From Acidobacteriota bacterium (GTDB taxonomy: Bacteria > Acidobacteriota > Terriglobia > Acidiferrales > UBA7541): a stretch of 64,000 bases of DNA. The notes under the pieces were generated by a model. That model did no database searches and was not told the origin of the DNA. It saw only the letters and a list, made by a program, of their open reading frames with translations. The position numbers and the translations under genes were made by a program. The stretch is from positions 62,001-126,000 of the forward strand of contig JABCYZ010000014.1 of assembly GCA_013289955.1 (NCBI GenBank), in the 5' to 3' direction. This document shows positions 26,729 through 35,763 of this stretch, piece after piece; the stretch's first letter is position 1; every line of letters begins with the position of its first letter.

Positions 26729-28222
26729 GTGACGCAGACAGCCGCCAAAACGCAGATTGAGCACGTCGTTCCGCCGGGTATCGACGAACCTCCTCTCCAG
26801 GAAGTCTCGCTGGAAGAGACGCGTGAGCGCCAGGCCAAACTGCTTCGCTTGCTTTGGGATTCTCGACGAGATCTTATCCGAGCAGCCGCAGTCGCTCTGG
26901 TCGCTTCGACGCTTATCGCGTTCTTGATCCCGAAATCCTACACATCGACGGCGCAGCTCATGCCGCCCGACACGCAGTCTTCCTCCAGGCTCGCGATGAT
27001 GGCAGCGATGGCCTCGAAGGTTGGCGGAGGATTGGGTTCGGTGGCTGGCGATTTGCTCGGCATGAAAAGCTCCGGCGGTCTTTTCATCGGCGTCCTCAGG
27101 AGCCAGACGGCTCAGGATCGCATTGTCCAGGAATTTGATTTGCAGAGGGCTTATGCGCTCATTGGGAAGAAATCGATGACCGACACCCGGACCCAACTGG
27201 ACGAAAACACCTCGATTTCGGAAGACCGTAAAAGCGGCATTATCTCGATCGGCGTCACCGACCACAACCCGAAGCGCGCTGCTGCCATTGCGAATGGCTA
27301 CGTCGATCAATTGAACTCACTTGTCGCCGAGCTTTCGACTTCTGCGGCTCATCGGGAACGTGTTTTCCTCGAAGGGCGCCTGGCGCTCGCTAAGAGCGAC
27401 CTCGACGACGCTTCCAATCAGCTCGCTCAGTTTTCTAGCAAGAACAATACCTTGGACATGCAGACCGAAGGCAAAGCCATGCTCGATGCCGCCGGCACCA
27501 TGGCCGGGCAGATGATCGTCGCGCAATCAGAGCTCGAAGGTTTAAGGCAAATCTATACGGACAATAATCCTCGCGTCCGCGCTTTGAATGCGCGCGTCGG
27601 CGAACTTCGAAAACAGCTCGAGAAACTCGGTGGTGTCCAGCCGCTTGCCCCGGCTGGCGGCGCTTCGAATCCTGCCAGTACAAAAGACGCCGCCCCCCCC
27701 TCGGCGCAGGCTCCCGGCATTTCCTCGGGCAAGATCGACGGCCTGCCCTTTCCGACTATCCGCAATCTGCCTTTGCTCGGCGCGAAGTATGCGGATTATT
27801 ACCGCCGCGCAAAGATTCAGGAAACCGTCTTCGAGATGCTGACCGAGCAGTATGAGCTGGCCAAGGTAGATGAAGCCAAGGAAACTCCGAGCGTCAAGGT
27901 GCTGGATCCTGGGCGAGTTCCCGAGAGGAAATCGTTCCCACCTCGGCTGCTGATCATGTTCCTCGGAACATTTTTGGTTTTTTCTATGTCCGTGGTTTGG
28001 GTGCTTGGCGCGGAGCAGTGGCGCGCGGGGAATCCGAACGACCCACGCAAGATTCTCGCGAAGGAAGTGGTGGAGACGCTGAAAGTGCGGGCGCACTGGT
28101 TGACGCGAAATGGCGCAGGATACCGTGCGGAAAAAGACAAGTTTGGGGATGAGCCTGAAAACGGGGATTTGAACCAGCCCAACAACTTCCAGCCGCCGAA
28201 TGGCGGGTCTGGAAGGTCGTAG
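26729..28222 (+). CDS. Polysaccharide chain-length / co-polymerase protein (Wzz/GumC family)
   Basis: 497 aa with a GTG start and a ribosome site AAGGAAAGGACGG upstream. It has a short cytoplasmic N-terminus, a first membrane helix (LIRAAAVALVASTLIAFLIP, about 50-70), a periplasmic domain with coiled coils (about 75-390) and a second helix (LLIMFLGTFLVFSMSVVWVL, about 405-425). The proline-rich motif before helix 2 (RVPERKSFPPR) is typical of the family. No BY-kinase domain is attached. It should set chain length together with Wzy and contact the SLBB channel. Confidence 0.88.
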   Translation: MTQTAAKTQIEHVVPPGIDEPPLQEVSLEETRERQAKLLRLLWDSRRDLIRAAAVALVASTLIAFLIPKSYTSTAQLMPPDTQSSSRLAMMAAMASKVGGGLGSVAGDLLGMKSSGGLFIGVLRSQTAQDRIVQEFDLQRAYALIGKKSMTDTRTQLDENTSISEDRKSGIISIGVTDHNPKRAAAIANGYVDQLNSLVAELSTSAAHRERVFLEGRLALAKSDLDDASNQLAQFSSKNNTLDMQTEGKAMLDAAGTMAGQMIVAQSELEGLRQIYTDNNPRVRALNARVGELRKQLEKLGGVQPLAPAGGASNPASTKDAAPPSAQAPGISSGKIDGLPFPTIRNLPLLGAKYADYYRRAKIQETVFEMLTEQYELAKVDEAKETPSVKVLDPGRVPERKSFPPRLLIMFLGTFLVFSMSVVWVLGAEQWRAGNPNDPRKILAKEVVETLKVRAHWLTRNGAGYRAEKDKFGDEPENGDLNQPNNFQPPNGGSGRS

Positions 28223-28372
28223 GTCTGGCTGTAACATAAAGAAATATAAAGGGTTAGGTCACATATCGCCCTGTAAGTGACGGGGCGAAGCTGTATACGC
28301 GCCATTCGGAGAGAGGACGTCGTGCAAAGGCCAGATGCCGTTACATCATGCGCGTTACCGCCGGAGATGGCG

Positions 28373-28888
28373 ATGATGCGGCCGCGCTGGTATGCCGTAT
28401 ATACTTCCGCGAACCACGAAAAAAAAGTCGCCGCAGAGTTTAGCTGGCGGAATGTGGAAAGTTTCCTACCGCTTTACAATTCCGTGCGCCATTGGAAGGA
28501 TCGTAGAGTGCAGCTTCAAGTGCCGCTGTTCCCTGGATATGTGTTCGTGCATCTGGCGCTCAGCGACCGTCTTCGCGTCATCCAGGTGCCCGGAGTAGTG
28601 AAGCTCGTCGGGTTCGGTGGTGAGCCGGCGGCCCTTCCTGACGAGCAGCTCGAAGCATTACGCACTGGTCTAAACGGGCAGTTGCGCGCCGAGCCTCACC
28701 CATATCTCACGATTGGGCGCCGAATCCGCATCGTGCGAGGAGCATTTCAGGGCGCGCAGGGCACATTGGTGCGCAAGAAGGGTGTCTTTCGGGTCGTTCT
28801 TTCGCTTGAGCTCATTATGAGATCGATCGCCGTCGAGGTGGACGCAGCGGATGTCGAGCCAATTTTCCATCAGGAGCGACAAGTCTAA
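28373..28888 (+). CDS. NusG/RfaH-type transcription antitermination protein
   Basis: Several in-frame starts exist from 28277; the ATG at 28373 is chosen because CCGGAG lies seven bases ahead and the protein then begins at the NusG domain (MMRPRWYAVYTSANHEKKVA). The N-terminal domain has the LFPGYVFVHL strand-loop and VPGVVKLVGFGG; the C-terminal part has a KOW-like segment (GRRIRIVRGAFQGAQGTLVR). Total about 171 aa, as usual for RfaH/LoaP/UpxY paralogues. Such proteins help RNA polymerase read long polysaccharide operons. It lies between the export genes and the flippase, which fits this role. Confidence 0.88.
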   Translation: MMRPRWYAVYTSANHEKKVAAEFSWRNVESFLPLYNSVRHWKDRRVQLQVPLFPGYVFVHLALSDRLRVIQVPGVVKLVGFGGEPAALPDEQLEALRTGLNGQLRAEPHPYLTIGRRIRIVRGAFQGAQGTLVRKKGVFRVVLSLELIMRSIAVEVDAADVEPIFHQERQV

Positions 28889-29007
28889 GAGACGGCGATG
28901 CTAGCTAACAATAACACTCCAGTTTTTTGCAAATGTTCATTCTGATGAGCAGAAGAGCTAAGACATGTCAGGGATATCTTGCAGGCCGCGGGACGCAGCA
29001 ATTTTAA

Positions 29008-30405
29008 ATGATGACCGAGACTCAGGGAAATATAGCCATGCTCGGCGAGGAGCAACCCGCCGCCAGGCCTGCCGCACCGGCACGCTTTTCCAGTCGGCGC
29101 GCGTATGCGCAGACGTTCGCGGCGACGGCGGCGATCCGCTGCATGGGAGTGGTTTCCGGGGTCCTAGGGGCGAGATTGCTCGGCCCGGCAGGGCGCGGGG
29201 AATTAGCAGTCATCATCTTCTTGCCTATGCTGCTGTGGCAGCTCGGAGAGTTGGAGTTACCGTGCAGCCTGGCGTACGAGGTGAGCCGGTTGGAGGAGAT
29301 TCCGCGCGGGGTGATGGCCACGAGTTTTTGGCTGGCTGCAGGGTTGGGGCTGGTGCAGGCGATGCTGCTTGCGGTTCTGCTGCCGTGGTATTTGCCGGCG
29401 GACAAGCTGCACCTGCTGGGGGATTCTCGGTGGTTCATGCTGTATTTGCCCGCAATATACGTCACGTCCACGCTGATGGGGAGCGACCAGGGGCGAGGGC
29501 GGTTTGGACGGTTCAGCGTGCTGCTGGCGCTGCCGGGTGCTTTTTATGTGGCTGGGATCGTGGCGGTGTGGGCCAGCGGGCACGTTTCGCCGGGGGCGTT
29601 TGCCGCAGTTCTGCTGGCGGCGGCGCTGCTTGTCACCGTCGTGCGCACGCAGATGGATTGGAGGAGTCTCTCGCCGCGATTGGTGGACTGGACGACGGCG
29701 CGGAGGCTGTTGAAGCGCGGCTGGAGCTTCTATTTGCCGACGGTGGCGAGTAACGCGCTGTACCGCGCGGACATGTTCATCCTGGTGCGGTTGGCGCCGA
29801 GCGCGGCCATTGGGCTGTACGCGGTGGCGCAAGCGATCGCGCTGGGGCAGATTGGGGCGGTCAATCCCTTTATTCAGGTGGGATTTTCCGCGGTGGCGGG
29901 AGAAATGGACCCCGGGAAGGCTTTGCAGACGCTGGGGCGGCATTTCCGCCTGTCGCAGCTCGTCGTCATCAGTACCGGATTGCTCGCCGCCGCGGTAACT
30001 CCCTGGTTGGTCCGACTACTGTTTGGCGCGCAATTTACAGGCGCTGTGACCACGGCCTATCTGCTGATTGGCGCGACAATGTTCTCGGGAATGGAGCAGG
30101 TGCTGGAGCAGGGCTTACGCGCCGCCGATCATCCCCGGCCGGGTATTGTCTCAAATTTGCTGGGGCTTGCGCTTATCATCAGCTTGGGGATTCCGGCATG
30201 CCTGCACTATGGCATCGCCGGTCTCGCCGCCGCTGCGATGGTGGCTCAGCTCCTTAACTTTGTAGTTCTGATCGGCTTCTGTGTGGTAGGGCTGAAGATG
30301 TCGGCGAAAGACTTCTGGGCGTTCGATGCATCCGCTTTCAACGAGCTCGGCTCGCTCGTCAGGTCCTTAATCAAGCGAATGTTCCAAGCACGAATCGGGA
30401 ATTGA
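29008..30405 (+). CDS. Lipid-linked oligosaccharide flippase (Wzx/MATE-like)
   Basis: 465 aa; two adjacent ATG codons at the start, weak ribosome site. About 12 hydrophobic segments of 18-22 residues are visible, in the pattern of polysaccharide transporters (for example FAAVLLAAALLVTVV and SAAIGLYAVAQAIALGQIGA). The motif RADMFILVRLAPSAAIGLYA fits the MurJ/Wzx superfamily. It should flip the undecaprenyl-linked repeat unit across the inner membrane. It precedes glycosyltransferase and polymerase genes in the same direction. Confidence 0.85.
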   Translation: MMTETQGNIAMLGEEQPAARPAAPARFSSRRAYAQTFAATAAIRCMGVVSGVLGARLLGPAGRGELAVIIFLPMLLWQLGELELPCSLAYEVSRLEEIPRGVMATSFWLAAGLGLVQAMLLAVLLPWYLPADKLHLLGDSRWFMLYLPAIYVTSTLMGSDQGRGRFGRFSVLLALPGAFYVAGIVAVWASGHVSPGAFAAVLLAAALLVTVVRTQMDWRSLSPRLVDWTTARRLLKRGWSFYLPTVASNALYRADMFILVRLAPSAAIGLYAVAQAIALGQIGAVNPFIQVGFSAVAGEMDPGKALQTLGRHFRLSQLVVISTGLLAAAVTPWLVRLLFGAQFTGAVTTAYLLIGATMFSGMEQVLEQGLRAADHPRPGIVSNLLGLALIISLGIPACLHYGIAGLAAAAMVAQLLNFVVLIGFCVVGLKMSAKDFWAFDASAFNELGSLVRSLIKRMFQARIGN

Positions 30406-30438
30406 AAGGCAAGTCGAATCCCGTGCGAGTGGATTGCG

Positions 30439-31743
30439 ATGATGACAGAAACTGAATCAAAGCCACTCTTTACGGTGATCATTCCCACCAAGGACCGGGC
30501 GGAGTACCTTCACCATACGCTCCGAACGTGCTCAATTCAGGACTATGAAAACCTGGAAATCATCGTATCTGATGACGGAAGTTCTGATAACACGAAAGCG
30601 GTGGTGCTGGAGGCTGCCCGTAAGGACTCGAGAATCAGATACATCACACCGGGTTCGGTGGGAATGCGTGACAATTTCGAGTTTGCGCTCAATCATGTGA
30701 AGCCAGGGTATGTAATCGCGCTAGGAGGTGACGATGGCATCCTCCCCTATGGCGTCAGCCAGATGTGGAGGGCGTTGGAAGAGACGAGAATGGAACTCCT
30801 GACCTGGGGCATGCCGATATTTATCTATCCCGGCGTCCGATCAAGCAAGGGGCAGTTGCACTTGAACCGACCCGGCAAATCAAAGATCCCGCGCTCCAGC
30901 GATTATTTGAAGAGGCAGGCTGAAAATTTTAATTACCTCTATGATTTCGAATCCCCGATCTTCTATATCAAGGGGGTGGTTACGACAAAGCTCGTCGAAC
31001 GGGTTCGAAGCCGAACCACGGACGGCCGATTTTATGTCTGCCCCACACCAGATGGATTTTCCGGGATCGTCCTGGCGGGGGAGGTTGAGCAATATGCCTT
31101 TTCGGGAATTCCGCTCACGATCGCGGGGGCCTCGCCAACCTCTCAGGGCATGGCCTACCTGTCAGAGGGGAAGGAGGCCAAAAAACTCTCGGATTCCTTC
31201 TACGGCACGGTTTCCCGTGTGCCGATGCATCGAGATCTCGCCTCGCAGCCATACTCCCCGTTGATCTCTCTGATGACTGCGGATTACCTGCTTACAGCGA
31301 AGGACCTGCCGGGGTGGCCGGGGCATTTTCCTGAGATCGACTTCAAGAACCTGTTGATGAAGGGGCTGACGGAATTGGCGAATGGGGTGTATGCGGAAGA
31401 CCGAATCAACCGGGAACTCGCCATCCTGGACAAGATAGCCCAGCATCATGGGCTTGAAGCATTTTTCCGGGGGAAGGTCAAGGAAACCAGGCGCCGTCAA
31501 TCGAGAAAGCCGTTTGTCGGGAATGGGATCACGCCCAGCCAGGTTTTTCTTGATTGTGACATGTTTCGAATCCATAACATCTTCGATGCTGCCTATTTTT
31601 CCTATTTTCTGTACCAGGTTTTATCAAAGATCAGTTTTGGAACGATAAGGAAGCTTGTTGCTGATTCATTGAAATACAAAATGGAACAGCTGCGAAGGGG
31701 CAATAGGTTCCCTCCGGAATCGGAGTGGATTCTAGAAGGCTGA
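30439..31743 (+). CDS. Glycosyltransferase family 2
   Basis: 434 aa. The N-terminal GT-A fold begins FTVIIPTKDRAEYLHHTLRT, continues LEIIVSDDGSSDNTKAVVLE and has an acidic GGDDGILPYG motif near residue 97 that should bind the nucleotide sugar with metal. The region after about 250 is longer than usual and unassigned. It is cytoplasmic and would add one sugar to the lipid-linked repeat unit; donor and acceptor cannot be inferred. It starts 33 bp after the flippase gene. Confidence 0.9.
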   Translation: MMTETESKPLFTVIIPTKDRAEYLHHTLRTCSIQDYENLEIIVSDDGSSDNTKAVVLEAARKDSRIRYITPGSVGMRDNFEFALNHVKPGYVIALGGDDGILPYGVSQMWRALEETRMELLTWGMPIFIYPGVRSSKGQLHLNRPGKSKIPRSSDYLKRQAENFNYLYDFESPIFYIKGVVTTKLVERVRSRTTDGRFYVCPTPDGFSGIVLAGEVEQYAFSGIPLTIAGASPTSQGMAYLSEGKEAKKLSDSFYGTVSRVPMHRDLASQPYSPLISLMTADYLLTAKDLPGWPGHFPEIDFKNLLMKGLTELANGVYAEDRINRELAILDKIAQHHGLEAFFRGKVKETRRRQSRKPFVGNGITPSQVFLDCDMFRIHNIFDAAYFSYFLYQVLSKISFGTIRKLVADSLKYKMEQLRRGNRFPPESEWILEG

Positions 31744-31775
31744 TATAGATGGATTTTGCCTGGTGGAGATTGTAG

Positions 31776-33260
31776 ATGCCTTTTGGCACCGAACGGGGTC
31801 TGTCGGCGGGAGGTCGAAAGCTCATTGCGAAAGGGATTGGTGTCTATACTTTAATTTGGTTTGTTGCCTTTCTCTGTAGGCCGACCTTCTTCGTTCGAAA
31901 CGTTCAGATCTTGCTTCCGTTTTTTACTGTTTTGGCCATATTCTTATGTTTTTCCATGTGGCTTAGGTCCCAGGTTCAAGATAATGTTTTTGGAGAAATT
32001 GGTTTTATTTATTTGGCATTTGCCGTCGCCTATACGGTCTTCCCGGCTTATGGATTCCTGGTCCTGGACTCTCTATCGTCCCGGGTCGGAGTTCCGATTC
32101 TAGAAACGCTCGCTCCGGATCAGGGCCAACTCGGCCTGCAGCTTTGGCGTCAGGTTCTGTTTATAGCCGCTGTAGGGCTAGGATATCTGCTCTTTCGTGG
32201 CAGGCGCGCACCGAAATTTGATTCATTAAAAAATTTAGGTTGTGCGGAAAAGGCAGTCATCCGCATTTTGTTTGTCGTCATAATTCTGAGTGTTACTGGG
32301 CTCTGGATTTTTTCTGCCCACGTGGATACATATATTGATAACTACACCAGGTATGACAATCTCTCCTGGGTCGCTAGGCGCGTGGTAACGATTTGCGATG
32401 TCCTTAAGACGGGTGGCACTTTTGTATTGTTGACGATTCTGTTTAGAAACTACAGCCGATACCGCTTGTATATCTGGCCCTTTGTTCTTCTGAGTGCTGT
32501 TTATGAGATTCAGTTTTCATTTGGGTCGAGAATTGATGCATTTTTCATTCTGACGGCGGCGGCAATTCTCTATCATTATTGCGCTAAACGAATTACCTTA
32601 AAAAGGGGATTCGTGGTAATGCTCGGATTCGGATTGGTTTTTTCAGCCATTGAGATGGCTCGATCCCCCGATTTTGATTTTTCAGCGTTCAAAGAAACTG
32701 TTTCTGAGGGCCAGGGAATGCCGGCCGCGGAACTTGCGGCTGTCTTTGTTCCGGCATTTCATTTGTACGCGGAGCGCTCCGCGGGCACCCTGCCGCCAGT
32801 TTCGTGGCAAGTTTTCTTCAATGACTTTATTTCTATAGTACCGTTCGTGGGGGGGACGAAATGGAGCCCGATGTATTGGTACGCCGAAAATTACTTTCCT
32901 GACGCAGTGGTGCCACCCTTGACTGTAGGTCCAGTTGCCCTGAGTGCTTTGTGGGGAGGAGAAATTGGCTTGTTTGTTCAAGGGTTCATCAACGGCATCT
33001 TATTTGCATACCTCATGCGCTGGTTCGCAAGAGGGGGTGGGGGATGGCAAGTAATGGTAATTTATGTTTTTTGTTATTCGACATGTATTATGTGCCTGAA
33101 ATACACAATCTTTTGGCATCTTGCGCCTGTTGTAAGGATTATCTTGCCGCTGGTATTCATAGTTTCGGTTCTCGCGAAAAACATTCAGAGAAACGCTAAG
33201 CGGCGCGAAAGAAGCCACCGTCAACGAATTGCACTCCTGGAATCACCCCAGAAAGCTTAG
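31776..33260 (+). CDS. O-antigen/polysaccharide polymerase (Wzy-like)
   Basis: 494 aa with 11-13 hydrophobic stretches and a larger periplasmic loop (about 290-385) containing PAFHLYAERSAGTLPPVSWQ and FVGGTKWSPMYWYAENYFPD, a layout typical of Wzy and oligosaccharide repeat-unit polymerases (O-antigen polysaccharide polymerase family). The coding sequence is AT-richer than its neighbours, which is common for wzy genes. It should join repeat units in the periplasm. The assignment rests on topology and context, because Wzy sequences are poorly conserved. Confidence 0.75.
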   Translation: MPFGTERGLSAGGRKLIAKGIGVYTLIWFVAFLCRPTFFVRNVQILLPFFTVLAIFLCFSMWLRSQVQDNVFGEIGFIYLAFAVAYTVFPAYGFLVLDSLSSRVGVPILETLAPDQGQLGLQLWRQVLFIAAVGLGYLLFRGRRAPKFDSLKNLGCAEKAVIRILFVVIILSVTGLWIFSAHVDTYIDNYTRYDNLSWVARRVVTICDVLKTGGTFVLLTILFRNYSRYRLYIWPFVLLSAVYEIQFSFGSRIDAFFILTAAAILYHYCAKRITLKRGFVVMLGFGLVFSAIEMARSPDFDFSAFKETVSEGQGMPAAELAAVFVPAFHLYAERSAGTLPPVSWQVFFNDFISIVPFVGGTKWSPMYWYAENYFPDAVVPPLTVGPVALSALWGGEIGLFVQGFINGILFAYLMRWFARGGGGWQVMVIYVFCYSTCIMCLKYTIFWHLAPVVRIILPLVFIVSVLAKNIQRNAKRRERSHRQRIALLESPQKA

Positions 33261-33290
33261 GAACAGGTCAAGACGGGAGTTGAATTCTTC

Positions 33291-34199
33291 TTGCAAACGA
33301 TCCAGCGCATTTTGAGAATGGTACCGGGGATGCGGCAGCTCGTTTGGCAGCTGCGTCGACGACGACTGCTGCAGTTCAGACCTCCGGGACACTTCTACTC
33401 TCCGTTTCCATCCATCTCAGATATTCAGCGAAACGAAGCAAGGATTTTCGGGGATGTACCCAGAACGCTGAACTGCATCGAACTACAGGAATCCAAACAG
33501 ATGGCATTGATCGAGGAATGCCTTCCCTACTACGCAGAGCTGCCCTTCACTGCCCAGCAAACCCATGGGCTGCGGTACTTCTTTGACAACCCTACGTATT
33601 CGTATTCGGATGCCATTTTCCTCTACTGCATGATCAGGCGTCTTCGGCCCCGCCGGATCATAGAAGTCGGTTCGGGTTACTCCTCTTGTGTGATCCTTGA
33701 TACCAACGACCTGTTCTTCAATGGGTCTATCCAGACAACATTCGTAGACCCTCATCCGGAACTGTTGTTGTCCCTGATCAAGGACTCCGATAAGCGGACC
33801 GTTCGCATGATTCCCGGGCGTCTTCAGGACACCGATCCGCAAATCTTCGAGGAACTAGAATCCAATGACATCCTGTTCGTCGACTCCACCCACGTGAGCA
33901 AAGTCGATAGCGATGTTAATCACATCTTTTTTGACATTCTTCCGCGGCTCGCGCGGGGGGTACACATCCATTTCCACGACATTCAGTACCCGTTTGAGTA
34001 CCCAAAAGAGTGGATTTATGAAGGGCGCGCCTGGACGGAAGCTTACCTTCTGAGGAGTTTTCTTGCGTGCAACGCCTCCTTCACGGTGGTCTTAATGAAT
34101 ACTTTCCTCGAATACTTTCACAGGGGATGGTTTGAACGGGAGATGCCGCTGTGCTTGAAGGACACCGGTAGTAGCATTTGGATTCGCCGGGAATTGTAG
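33291..34199 (+). CDS. Class I SAM-dependent methyltransferase-like protein
   Basis: 302 aa from a TTG at 33291 (GGGAG upstream); ATG at 33318 is an alternative. The Rossmann motif I is RIIEVGSGYSSCVILDTND at about residues 123-141, followed by TTFVDPHPELLLSLI (motif II) and DILFVDSTHVSKVDSDVNHI, as in the Methyltransf_24 group. Later HIHFHDIQYPFEYPKEW has conserved His and Asp that may hold a metal. It probably methylates a sugar or a glycan, given its place in the polysaccharide locus. Confidence 0.75.
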   Translation: MQTIQRILRMVPGMRQLVWQLRRRRLLQFRPPGHFYSPFPSISDIQRNEARIFGDVPRTLNCIELQESKQMALIEECLPYYAELPFTAQQTHGLRYFFDNPTYSYSDAIFLYCMIRRLRPRRIIEVGSGYSSCVILDTNDLFFNGSIQTTFVDPHPELLLSLIKDSDKRTVRMIPGRLQDTDPQIFEELESNDILFVDSTHVSKVDSDVNHIFFDILPRLARGVHIHFHDIQYPFEYPKEWIYEGRAWTEAYLLRSFLACNASFTVVLMNTFLEYFHRGWFEREMPLCLKDTGSSIWIRREL

Positions 34200-34285
34200 T
34201 TTTCGTTGACCTGGACCTGCCCAGCAGCAAAGGGCTCTGGTCGGTGACGGCCATTTTTGGCTTATTTGAATGACTAGGGGGAGGA

Positions 34286-35113
34286 ATGGCTAAGATTTAT
34301 CGACGGTTTGTTCTCCTGGTTTCCCTGCCTTTCTTGTTGGCTGGGTACTTTTCTAGAGCGGTGGGGCGGGAATATGGCGTCGGCTTTTGGAAGAAACTTC
34401 GGATTGCGCTGCACATGAGGGCCAATGGGCGCCGCGTCCCAACGGCTTCGAGTTATATCGAGCACCTGGTGATGGCCACGGAAATCCTCAAGGTTCCGAA
34501 GTCAGTCGTGGGTGTGGTGGTGGAATGCGGCTGCTACAAAGGCGGAAGCACGGCAAACCTGTCTCTGATATGCAGAGCGGCTGGCCGCCGACTAGTCGTT
34601 TTCGACTCTTTCCGTGGTTTGCCTGAACCGAGGCCTGAGGATACCCGGCATACGGTGCATGGGCAGCGCGAAATCCATCGCTACGCGGAAGGCTACTGGA
34701 GCGGCAGCTTGGTGGAGGTCAGAAAGAATGTGGCACTCTGCGGGGACCTGTCTGTCTGCGAGTTCCGCCCGGGTTTCTTTGACGAAACGCTCCCAACCTT
34801 CACGGTACCGGTGATATTTGCGTTCGAGGACGCAGATCTTCGGGATTCGGTGAAAACCTGTATCCAATATCTTTGGCCGTTGCTCGAAGACGACTGCCGC
34901 ATCTATACGCATGAAGCGCAACATCAAGAAGTGGCCCAACTGTTCTTCGATCCTGCTATTTGGGATGGTCAGAAGCCGCCCGGACTCGTCGGAACGGGCA
35001 CGGGCCTTGGGCTTATCCCGTACGCGGGTTGCTTCCGCAGCAGCATCGGATATGCAGTAAAGAATCCGAGCCTAGCTTCTTTTAAGAGTTCAGTTGAGCA
35101 TGGCCTGCCCTGA
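34286..35113 (+). CDS. TylF/MycF-type sugar O-methyltransferase
   Basis: 275 aa. Start ATG with AGGGGGAGGA upstream. The SAM site VVVECGCYKGGSTANLSLIC and the strand RRLVVFDSFRGLPEP are typical of the macrocin O-methyltransferase (TylF) family; later FAFEDADLRDSVKTCIQYLW and DDCRIYTHEAQHQEVAQLFF hold the acidic and His residues of its metal site, with Glu where the family often has Asp. It likely methylates a hydroxyl of a sugar in the exopolysaccharide. The end overlaps the following glycosyltransferase fragment by 20 bp. Confidence 0.8.
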   Translation: MAKIYRRFVLLVSLPFLLAGYFSRAVGREYGVGFWKKLRIALHMRANGRRVPTASSYIEHLVMATEILKVPKSVVGVVVECGCYKGGSTANLSLICRAAGRRLVVFDSFRGLPEPRPEDTRHTVHGQREIHRYAEGYWSGSLVEVRKNVALCGDLSVCEFRPGFFDETLPTFTVPVIFAFEDADLRDSVKTCIQYLWPLLEDDCRIYTHEAQHQEVAQLFFDPAIWDGQKPPGLVGTGTGLGLIPYAGCFRSSIGYAVKNPSLASFKSSVEHGLP

Positions 35114-35417
35114 TGGAAATGTTTCTTATATCGGTAGGAATTCCTCAATGAGGGAGCCGCTGGTGCTGGTTTCTCCTGCGGATGCGGTTTTCTCCCTCAA
35201 CAACCCTGCGATTCCTAACAACAAGATGATGAGCTCCAAAAAGCTCTTCGAAACGATGATGCTTGGCAGGCCAGTCGTCGTAAACCGCGGTACGTCCATG
35301 GAGGAAAAGGTTAGAGCGGTCAATTGCGGGTCCGTAGTAGAAAACGGCCGTCGCGCTTATGTACAATTCTACGACTGGAAATTCATGACCGAGAAGTTTG
35401 CGAAGTTTTATCAATGA
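35094..35417 (+). pseudogene. Glycosyltransferase C-terminal remnant
   Basis: 107 codons that read like the donor-binding half of a GT4 enzyme: PADAVFSLNNPAIPNNKMMS, then KLFETMMLGRPVVVNRGTSM and EEKVRAVNCGSVVENG. The usual stretch of about 50 residues between this and the last helix is missing, and AYVQFYDWKFMTEKFAKFYQ, which looks like that last helix, follows at once. The N-terminal domain is absent. A 35-codon frame (35414-35521, MRIRFVTNDQIFLLSAETSP) overlaps its stop as ATGA and may be a further remnant. Likely debris from glycosyltransferase exchange in the locus. The next 242 bp hold nothing recognisable. Confidence 0.7.
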
Positions 35418-35763
35418 GAATCCGTTTCGTAACGAATGATCAGATTTTCCTGCTCAGCGCGGAGACATCTCCGTACCGAGCGGAGGCGATGAAGCTGTTT
35501 CTGACGGCGCTGGTGCGGTAATCCCCAATGCGCGCGGAGACAGTTGGCGAGAGCAAGGCGAACGAAAAGCTCCTCCAGTCGCGAAGATGCCGGGCTGAGG
35601 CCCAACTGCTGCGGGCAGGCGCGGCGCTACCTTTAGACCTTTAAATTCTCGAACAATTTTGTTTGGCGTGTGTGGAGTCATTTTCGAGCAGTGATGTTCC
35701 AGCAGTGCAATTCGCGCAGTAAGGATCAGGCAGCAAAAAGTGATCCATCTCTGGAGGAAGCGC

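Noticed and set aside
29257..29943. Minus-strand frame of 228 codons inside the flippase gene
   Set aside because: Arg/Gln/His-rich shadow of a membrane protein gene; no start signal.
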